NCBI GenBank assembly: GCA_016649775.1
Contig: JAENWY010000004.1
Location: 1-26,074 of the forward strand
Direction: 5' to 3'
DNA length: 26,074 bases
DNA from: Spirochaetaceae bacterium
Lineage (GTDB): Bacteria > Spirochaetota > Spirochaetia > Sphaerochaetales > Sphaerochaetaceae
The position numbers were made by a program, and so were the translations under genes. The notes beneath the pieces were generated by a model that saw only the letters and a program-made list of their open reading frames with translations, searched no databases and was not told the origin of the DNA. Shown here piece by piece: positions 7,086 through 13,664 of the stretch (its first letter is position 1; the number at the start of each line of letters is the position of its first letter).

Positions 7086-9967
7086 TGAAAAAAATTGAAT
7101 GTATAATTAATGGTAAAAATTCAATACTTCCTTTTGAAGAAGGTATGAGCTTAAGAGAAGCTTTATTCAATACTGGTTTGAACAGTGTTAGAGATAGTGA
7201 TAATTCTGAAGGTTTTGTAGGATCTGATACAATTCTAGTTGATGATATTCCTTGTTATTCAAACCTGATGAGTCCTTATCAAGTAAAAAACAAGACTATT
7301 AGAACTGCAGAAAGTTTAGGAGATCAAAGAAATATTAATTTTGTTCAAAAAGCTATGATAGATTCAGGTATTGTGCAAAGTGCCTATAACTCTCCAGCAG
7401 CAGCCCTTCTTTTAACATGGTTACTTGAACACTTTGAGCAACCAACAAGAGCACAAATAAAAGATCTTTTGACTAGTATTTTTATTAGAGATGCTGGTTA
7501 TGAAAACTATTATTTAGCTGTGAAACTTGCAACTGAATTAAGAGATTTTGGAAAATATAAAACAAAGATTGCTAAAGAATACAGAGATCAATTACATTTC
7601 ATTGGTAAAACAATTGGTAAGATTGATGGTGCTTCTTTAGTAGCCGGTGATAAATGTTTTGTAGAGGATAAGGTTAGTGAACATTCTCATGTAATGATAG
7701 TTTTAGGCTCTCCTCATGCACATGCTTATATTGTTAAAATTGATACTTCCAAAGCAGAAGCTTTGGCTGGAGTAGACAAAATCTTAACATATAAAAATAC
7801 TCCTGAAATTTTTTATACTCATGCCGGTCAAGGTTCTCCAGAACCTTCTCCTTATGATAAAAAATTGTTTAACCAAAAAGTTAGAATGGAGGGGGATCGT
7901 GTAGCTGCAATTATAGCAGTTGATATGGAAATCGCTGAAAAAGCAAGAGATTTGATTGAAGTTGAATATGAAGTTCTTAAACCAATACTTACAGTAGAAG
8001 ATGCAATGGCTCCGGGTGCTGCATTAGTCCATAATGGTAAAATTGAATTTGGAGTAGGTGCTCCTGATAATTTAGATGAACTTAATGCCAATTATGATGA
8101 AAGAGATGGTAAAGTATTTTATCCATTCCCTCTTCACTCTGATATTAGACATAACGTTGCTTCTGAAGCCAAAGGCCAAATTGGTGATGTAGATAAAGCT
8201 TTCAAAGAAGCTGATTGTGTAATTGAGAGAACTTATAGAACAAATCAAATTCAATGCACCCCCTTAGAACCTCATGTTTGTTTTGGTAAAATTGAATTAG
8301 GTAGATTAGTTCTTCACTGTTCAACACAAGTTCCTTTTCATGTAAGACGTATTGTTGCTAAAGTATGCGATATTAGTGAGAATAATATTCATGTTATCAA
8401 AGAGAAAGTTGGTGGTGGCTATGGTTCAAAGCAGGATGTAGTAGTTGAAGATTTAGTAGGATATGCTGTTTGGAATACAGGTCTCGATATTTATTTTAGA
8501 AATACTCGTAGAGAAGAATTCTTAAGAACAGCTACAAGACATCCAATGAGACTTACTGTAAAACTTGGTGCAAAAAAAGATGGTAGTATTACTGCAATTG
8601 ATATGGATGTTAAAGCAAATACTGGTTGTTATGGTAACCATTGTTTAACAGTTCCTATGAACTCTTGTTCAAAAACTCTTCCATTAATGAAAGTAGATAA
8701 CATGAGATTTGATGTAACTACTTATTATACAAATATTGCATCTGTTGGTGCTTATCAAGGTTATGGAGCTCCTAAGGGTACTTTTGCTCTAATGACTGCA
8801 ATTGCTGAACTTTCCGCAGAACTTGGATTAGATTACAAGGACGTTATTGAAAAGAACCATGTGGAAGAAGGATATATGCTTGAGATCCTTAGAGGTCTTG
8901 GTGAAGGTCGTGAAGGTAATGTTGTACCAGTTGGTTCTTGTGGATTAGACCAAGCAATTGAAAAAGGTGCTAAGATGATTAACTGGGGTATAAAAGAAAA
9001 ATCTCCAGCTAAAGATTGGAAAGTTGGTAAAGGCTTTGCCATGATTCAACAAGGATCTGGCTTACCTGGATTAGATCATTCTAATGCATGGGCAAAAATC
9101 ATGACAGACGGAAGTGTAAAATTATTTAGTGGTGGTGCTGATTTAGGTACTGGACTTGATACTGTTTGTGCTAAAGTTGTTTGTGAAAACTTAAAGGTTG
9201 CTTTTGATAAGATTAGTATTACTAGTGGTGATACTGATTCTTGTAACTTTGATACTGGTGCTTATGCTTCTAGTGGTACATATTTCACCGGAAATGCATC
9301 TAGACTTGCAGCTGAGGATTTAGTTAAATCAGTTATAAAAGAAGCAGCTTTCCAAATGGGTGAAAAAGAAAGTGATTTGTATTTGGATTTCCCAGGGAAA
9401 GTTGTTTCTAAGCAAACAAAAAAAGAACTAAGCTATGCTACATTATCCCATGATGCATTAACAGGTACAGGTAATGGACAAATAATTGGTAAGGGTTCCT
9501 TTACAACAGCAGCAAACTCAATTCCTTATGGAGCTCATTTTGCTCAGGTTGCTGTAAATGAAAAAACTGGACAAGTTAAGGTGCAAAAGTTCTATGCATT
9601 GCAAGATGCAGGTACTCCTATTAACCCAGCGCAAGCAGAATGCCAAATGTATGGTGCAGCCCTAAAATCAATAGGTCATACTCTTTATGAGGGTTTAATC
9701 TATGATAAAAAAGGCGTTGCACAAAATACTACATTTAGCTCCTATGGAGTACCAATGATTAATGAAATGCCTGAAGATTTTAAAGCTGTACTAATTGATA
9801 TTGATGACAATGATGGCCCTTACGGTGCTAAATCAATTAGTGAAATTGCAACAAATGGTGCAGCTCCTGCTATAGCAATTGCTATTCATGATGCAGTAGG
9901 TATTTGGATGAGATCTTGGCCTTTTACACCTGAGAAAATACTAAAAGAAATGGGAACATTAAAATAA
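7085..9967 (+). CDS. xdhD: XdhD-type molybdenum-dependent hypoxanthine/xanthine oxidoreductase
   Basis: 960 residues (E. coli XdhD 956), alike over the whole length. An N-terminal ferredoxin-like domain (about 1-160) is followed by the two molybdopterin-binding domains. Marker stretches are EVGDRV-like MEGDRVAAIIAVD, the HVIKEKVGGGYGSKQD loop, GAYQGYGAPKG, SGGADLGTGLDT, DTGAYASSGTYFTGNAS and GPYGAKSISEIATNGAAP, which carries the Glu expected as catalytic base. The family hydroxylates purines in the cytoplasm, and some members are selenium-dependent. The N-terminal domain keeps the fold (HSVR-like NSVRDSDNSEGFVGSD) but has no [2Fe-2S] cysteines; the E. coli protein is similar. Electrons must therefore leave by another route, probably YgfM/YgfK. 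No in-frame UGA is seen, so any selenium would be a cofactor and not selenocysteine. Confidence 0.94.
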   Translation: MKKIECIINGKNSILPFEEGMSLREALFNTGLNSVRDSDNSEGFVGSDTILVDDIPCYSNLMSPYQVKNKTIRTAESLGDQRNINFVQKAMIDSGIVQSAYNSPAAALLLTWLLEHFEQPTRAQIKDLLTSIFIRDAGYENYYLAVKLATELRDFGKYKTKIAKEYRDQLHFIGKTIGKIDGASLVAGDKCFVEDKVSEHSHVMIVLGSPHAHAYIVKIDTSKAEALAGVDKILTYKNTPEIFYTHAGQGSPEPSPYDKKLFNQKVRMEGDRVAAIIAVDMEIAEKARDLIEVEYEVLKPILTVEDAMAPGAALVHNGKIEFGVGAPDNLDELNANYDERDGKVFYPFPLHSDIRHNVASEAKGQIGDVDKAFKEADCVIERTYRTNQIQCTPLEPHVCFGKIELGRLVLHCSTQVPFHVRRIVAKVCDISENNIHVIKEKVGGGYGSKQDVVVEDLVGYAVWNTGLDIYFRNTRREEFLRTATRHPMRLTVKLGAKKDGSITAIDMDVKANTGCYGNHCLTVPMNSCSKTLPLMKVDNMRFDVTTYYTNIASVGAYQGYGAPKGTFALMTAIAELSAELGLDYKDVIEKNHVEEGYMLEILRGLGEGREGNVVPVGSCGLDQAIEKGAKMINWGIKEKSPAKDWKVGKGFAMIQQGSGLPGLDHSNAWAKIMTDGSVKLFSGGADLGTGLDTVCAKVVCENLKVAFDKISITSGDTDSCNFDTGAYASSGTYFTGNASRLAAEDLVKSVIKEAAFQMGEKESDLYLDFPGKVVSKQTKKELSYATLSHDALTGTGNGQIIGKGSFTTAANSIPYGAHFAQVAVNEKTGQVKVQKFYALQDAGTPINPAQAECQMYGAALKSIGHTLYEGLIYDKKGVAQNTTFSSYGVPMINEMPEDFKAVLIDIDDNDGPYGAKSISEIATNGAAPAIAIAIHDAVGIWMRSWPFTPEKILKEMGTLK

Positions 9968-9990
9968 ATGCAACATTTTGCAACAAAATA

Positions 9991-10029
9991 ATAGACAATG
10001 ATGAATGTCTATGATATAGTACATTCATC
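9991..10029 (+). promoter_or_regulatory. Overlapping, mutually exclusive hairpins between xdhD and ygeW
   Basis: Hairpin A pairs ATAGACA (9991-9997) with TGTCTAT (10006-10012). Hairpin B pairs GATGAATGT-CTAT (10000-10012) with ATAG-T-ACATTCATC (10016-10029), which is 13 bp with one bulged base. They share 10006-10012 and cannot coexist. Hairpin B is clearly the stronger and ends 21 bases before the GGAGG of ygeW. No T-tract follows, so it is not a terminator; RNA processing, mRNA stability or translation control are possible. Confidence 0.45.
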
Positions 10030-10063
10030 AATTCAATCAATTATTCAATCGGAGGAATATCTA

Positions 10064-11266
10064 ATGAAGAAAGATAAATCATTAATAAAAAATATGATCA
10101 GCGAGTTAGCAGCTCTTGATACAAAAAACATGTACCTAAACGATTTTTACCACACTTGGAAAGAAAGCGACGACGAAATCGACGCTGTTTTCAAAGTAGC
10201 TGAAATCCTTCGTGGTCTACGTGAAAATAACATTTCTACTAAAGTTTTCGATAGTGGTCTTGCAATTTCAATTTTCCGTGACAACTCAACAAGAACAAGA
10301 TTTTCTTTTACAAGTGCTTGTAACTTATTAGGTTTAGCAGTTCAAGATTTAGATGAAAAGAAAAGTCAAATTGCACATGGTGAGACAGTTCGTGAAACTG
10401 CAAACATGATTAGTTTCATGGCCGATGTAATTGGTATAAGAGATGATATGTACATAGGAAAAGGTCATACATATCAAAAGACTGTAGCTTCTGCAGTACA
10501 AGAAGGTTATGAAAATGGTGTTCTTGAACAGAGACCAACTCTAGTTAACCTACAATGTGATATTGACCACCCAACACAATCAATGGCTGATATGCTACAT
10601 GTTATCAATGAATTTGGTGGTGTAGAAAACCTTAAAGGCAAAAAAATTGCAATGACATGGGCTTATAGTCCTTCATATGGCAAACCTTTATCAGTACCAC
10701 AAGGTATTATTGGTTTATTCACAAGATTTGGTATGGACGTTGTTCTAGCTCATCCAGAAGGTTACGATGTAATGCCTGAGGTTGAAGAAGTAGCAGCGGC
10801 TAATGCTAAAAAATCTGGTGGTTCATACAAGAAAGTTAATTCTATGGAAGAAGCTTTTAAAGATGCAGATATTGTATATCCTAAATCATGGGCTCCATTC
10901 TCAATCATGGAAGAAAGAACTAACCTAGTAGAAGATGGTAAGTTTGATAAACTTGATTTATTAGAGAAAAAATGTTTAGATACTAATGCTAAGTTCAAAG
11001 ATTGGACTTGTACTGAAGATCTAATGAAGACAACTAAAGATGGTAAAGCTCTTTATATGCATTGTCTTCCAGCTGATATCTCAGGTGTTTCTTGTAAAGA
11101 AGGTGAAGTTGAAGCTTCAGTATTTGAACGTTATATTGTACCTCTATACAAAGAAGCTAGTTTCAAACCTTATATCATCGCAGCAATGATTTTCTTAGCA
11201 AAATTTGAAAACCCTAGTGCAAAATTAGATGAATTAATGGCTGATGCAACTAAGAGAATTAAGTAA
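10064..11266 (+). CDS. ygeW: Knotted carbamoyltransferase YgeW
   Basis: 400 residues from this start (E. coli YgeW 396). I chose the ATG at 10064 because GGAGG lies at 10051-10055; a longer frame from 9998 would add 22 residues running through a hairpin and has no ribosome site. The carbamoyl-phosphate motif is STRTR (residues 75-79, within FRDNSTRTRFSF). QCDIDHPTQSMADMLH (about 176-190) is the HPxQ motif, and HCLPADISGVSCKEGEV (about 353) is the usual HCLP motif. YgeW is a trefoil-knotted relative of aspartate/ornithine carbamoyltransferases. Its physiological substrate is unsettled; in purine catabolism it probably works in reverse, phosphorolysing a ureido compound to carbamoyl phosphate. 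It is the last gene of the operon and is followed by a terminator. Confidence 0.93.
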   Translation: MKKDKSLIKNMISELAALDTKNMYLNDFYHTWKESDDEIDAVFKVAEILRGLRENNISTKVFDSGLAISIFRDNSTRTRFSFTSACNLLGLAVQDLDEKKSQIAHGETVRETANMISFMADVIGIRDDMYIGKGHTYQKTVASAVQEGYENGVLEQRPTLVNLQCDIDHPTQSMADMLHVINEFGGVENLKGKKIAMTWAYSPSYGKPLSVPQGIIGLFTRFGMDVVLAHPEGYDVMPEVEEVAAANAKKSGGSYKKVNSMEEAFKDADIVYPKSWAPFSIMEERTNLVEDGKFDKLDLLEKKCLDTNAKFKDWTCTEDLMKTTKDGKALYMHCLPADISGVSCKEGEVEASVFERYIVPLYKEASFKPYIIAAMIFLAKFENPSAKLDELMADATKRIK

Positions 11267-11277
11267 TTTAATTTAAA

Positions 11278-11331
11278 TTAGCAATAACCTATTAAAGAAA
11301 TCAGTGATTGGAATATATTGCTGGTTTTTTT
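11278..11331 (+). terminator. Intrinsic terminator of the purine operon
   Basis: TTAGCAATA (11278-11286) pairs with TATTGCTGG (11316-11324; two G-U pairs at the base). The loop is about 29 bases and could form an inner helix. Seven T residues follow (11325-11331). It starts 12 bases after the ygeW stop. Confidence 0.75.
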
Positions 11332-11371
11332 GTCTTTAAATTTTTATGAAAAAAAGTAGATGTATTTTACT

Positions 11372-11400
11372 TTTACTATTTGTACTATTTTATCTATAAT
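11372..11400 (+). promoter_or_regulatory. Promoter of the caspase-fold lipoprotein gene
   Basis: TTTACT (11372-11377), a 17-base spacer, TATAAT (11395-11400). The transcript would start at about 11407, just before the ribosome site GGAGA (11411-11415). Confidence 0.6.
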
Positions 11401-11423
11401 ACTGGTAAGAGGAGAAAAATATT

Positions 11424-12506
11424 TTGAAAAATTTAATTAAGTATTTAATATTATTTATAACGATTTTGTTTATTTTTTCTTCTTGTGAATTTTATTATGG
11501 TAAACAACCAAAAGGAAAGATTGTTCTAATATCTATAGGTGCTAATTATGCTGGTGTTGACTCTGTTAATCCACTTTACGGAACCTTAAACGATGTTAAA
11601 ATGAGTGCTGCTGCCTTAGAAACATTGTCGAAGAAAGCTGGTAAAGATTTTTATTGGATTCCTTTATTGCAAGATGGATATAACAATGAAAATAGTCCGA
11701 ATTTTGCTACCAAAATTAATCTTAATAATGCTTTAAGTTATTTAAAAGGTGAAGAAAATGCAGAAAGTCCTTTAGTTATAACTGACCCAACAAATTTTGA
11801 TCTTGAGGATAATCTTGCAGAATATAAAACTGAAGGATCAAAATATAGTGAAGCTCTAACTCTAACAAGTAATGATATTTTAATTGTTCAATATTCAGGG
11901 CATGGCTTTGGAAATAGCTCTATTCCAAATGATACAAGGACTGGTGATATATGCTTATTAGTTAAAAATAATGTTACATATGAAATTGATACTGTTCCTA
12001 CTGTAGATTTATTTAAATCTTTTAATCAATTAGATTGTAATACACTGTTAATATTAGATTCTTGCTTCAGTGGAAATGATATACCAACTTCTAATTCAAC
12101 TATTAGTCAGGATGATGAAGAATATAACAGTATTTCATTTGCTAATAAAATTTCTTTACTTCTTTCTTCAAATACTGTTGAATATAATAAAATATTTATG
12201 ATTACAGCTTCTCAAGTTGATGAAGAAAGTTGGGAACAAGGTTCTTCTTTAATCAAAAAAAATGGAGCCTTTACTTCTGTTCTCTTAAAAGGATTAGGTT
12301 GGGATTTAGAAGAAAGTGATTTATCTAGTATTGGTTCTTTTAAGGGTTTTGTACCCTCTTTAAATAATGGTGAGGTTAGTGTTGATAGTATGTATAAGTA
12401 CACCAAAGATCTATACAATATTTCTTCTAATACCAATGGTGAAATTTTTTACTATAATCCCAGAGTGCAGGGTGGCAGACAAGATTTAGTATTATTCCAA
12501 TTTTAA
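11424..12506 (+). CDS. Caspase-fold (peptidase C14-type) lipoprotein
   Basis: 360 residues with a TTG start, chosen because GGAGA at 11411-11415 precedes it and translation then begins with a proper signal peptide. Residues 1-20 are a lipoprotein signal ending in IFSSC, with C21 as the lipid-anchored cysteine. The mature part begins with a caspase-like core: KIVLISIGANYAG (strand 1), LNDVKMSAAALETL, then the catalytic His in QYSGHGFG (H160) and the catalytic Cys in LILDSCFSG (C214). This His/Cys pair in HG and D-x-C-x-G contexts is the clan CD signature, so it is likely an active, lipid-anchored envelope or surface cysteine protease. The substrate is unknown. The promoter and terminator around it make it a single-gene unit, and the ISL3 remnant starts directly after its stop. 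No partner gene such as an effector or pore is seen next to it. Confidence 0.85.
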   Translation: MKNLIKYLILFITILFIFSSCEFYYGKQPKGKIVLISIGANYAGVDSVNPLYGTLNDVKMSAAALETLSKKAGKDFYWIPLLQDGYNNENSPNFATKINLNNALSYLKGEENAESPLVITDPTNFDLEDNLAEYKTEGSKYSEALTLTSNDILIVQYSGHGFGNSSIPNDTRTGDICLLVKNNVTYEIDTVPTVDLFKSFNQLDCNTLLILDSCFSGNDIPTSNSTISQDDEEYNSISFANKISLLLSSNTVEYNKIFMITASQVDEESWEQGSSLIKKNGAFTSVLLKGLGWDLEESDLSSIGSFKGFVPSLNNGEVSVDSMYKYTKDLYNISSNTNGEIFYYNPRVQGGRQDLVLFQF

Positions 12507-12521
12507 TAACTAATAAATAAG

Positions 12522-13445
12522 GGTCTTCAAACATATCTGAAGATTAAAGCCTAACATTTTTTCACGATAAATTCCTTTAATACTTTAATTTATCTATTAG
12601 ATTGTTTATATTTCTGAAGCTAAAAGCTCTTAGCTGCATAATTTGATTTTGTTGTTTAGTACTTCTGGTTTAGAATTACTAATCTTATAAATTCTAGACG
12701 CTATAATTGCATCATTATAGTGTTTTCTTTTTTATTTAAACTAATATAACTCACAGTTCTAAATCTCATTGTCCAAGGCAACCAAGCATAAAGTTTGTTT
12801 TTTATTTCTTTTATATTATTTATCTCAAATATAATTCCCAATCAAGTACTACTTACACCAGAGAGAGTATTAAAAGGGGTTATGCACCTTTATTTATCTG
12901 AAATATATTTGTCCATAAAGGCTTTTATCTATATAGAACTATCCCTAATAGTGGTCTTAATGGAGGCTCTTTGCTCAAGAGTTAATAATTTAAAGAATTT
13001 AGTTAATGGTGCTAGGCAATGACCCTTTTCTAACCAAATAACTTTAATTGTTTCATTATTTAATACTTCATCTAAAGTTCTTGTAATTATTTTACCAGCA
13101 GTAATACAAAAAATTCTTATGAATTAATATAAGCTCTACTTGTTCAAATTAAGAGCCAATAATGCTACCTAATTTTTAAAATCGTTGGTAAAGCTAGATG
13201 TAAATCTATATCAAGTAGTTTGCTCTATAGGTATCAGCAAACAAATATACAGGGATATTTCCAAGATTGAATAATCTCCAGGTTCTTAATGCATTAGATT
13301 TACCCTATCTAGTCAATTCCTTATTACTAATGAGGCCTCTACTTTGCTCTTTTATATATGGTACTACTAGCATATAAAGATCTATTTTAACAATCAATCG
13401 TTACTGTTATATAATTAACTATTCCCCCCTGTAAGTTTTAGAGCC
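12522..13445 (-). mobile_element. Decayed ISL3-family insertion sequence (transposase pseudogene)
   Basis: The minus strand gives pieces of one transposase in changing frames with many stops. RTWRLFNLGNIPVYLF (from about 13286) resembles the ISL3 zinc-finger region 'WRHLDLG..VYL'. FKLLTLEQRASIKTTIRDSS (about 12995-12930) resembles the first DDE strand 'L..F...L......I..V.MD.S'. SNSKPEVLNNKIKL (12681-12640), then a frame change to MQLRAFSFRNINNLIDKL (12639-12586), matches the C-terminal 'SNA..E..NN.IK.IKR.AFGFRN..N...RI'. The possible ends are GGCTCT (minus strand, 13445-13440) and GGGTCT (plus strand, 12522-12527). AATAACTAA occurs near both ends (12506-12514 and 13448-13456) and may be left from the target site. 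At 924 bp it is shorter than intact ISL3 elements. The insertion lies directly behind the caspase gene stop. Confidence 0.7.
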
Positions 13446-13664
13446 AAAATAACTAAGTTTATTCATTTTTTTAATCAATTATTTAAAACTTTGCCCACAA
13501 ACAGTAACAAATTATCATTTTTTTGGTGTATATTAAATGACTTATTTAAAAAATTAGTTCTCTTTATAATAATTAACTTGTACATTTATATAATCATATG
13601 GTATCTTAAAATAAAACGTTGTTGTTTATAAATGAGATTTCTTTCTAGAAATCATGGAGGGTAC

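Noticed and set aside
7085..9967. Selenocysteine codon in xdhD
   Set aside because: The frame has no internal UGA and aligns to the family without a gap; selenium dependence in this family is through a labile cofactor.
9998..10063. Longer YgeW start
   Set aside because: The extra 22 codons run through a strong hairpin and lack a ribosome site; the ATG at 10064 has GGAGG and gives the family's usual length.
12795..13022. Small plus-strand gene of 75 codons
   Set aside because: It lies on the opposite strand of the decayed transposase, has no ribosome site and no protein-like pattern.
13632..13664. ATG start for the receiver-EAL gene
   Set aside because: No ribosome site before it, whereas GGAGG lies four bases before the GTG at 13665 and gives the phospho-acceptor its usual position (D55).
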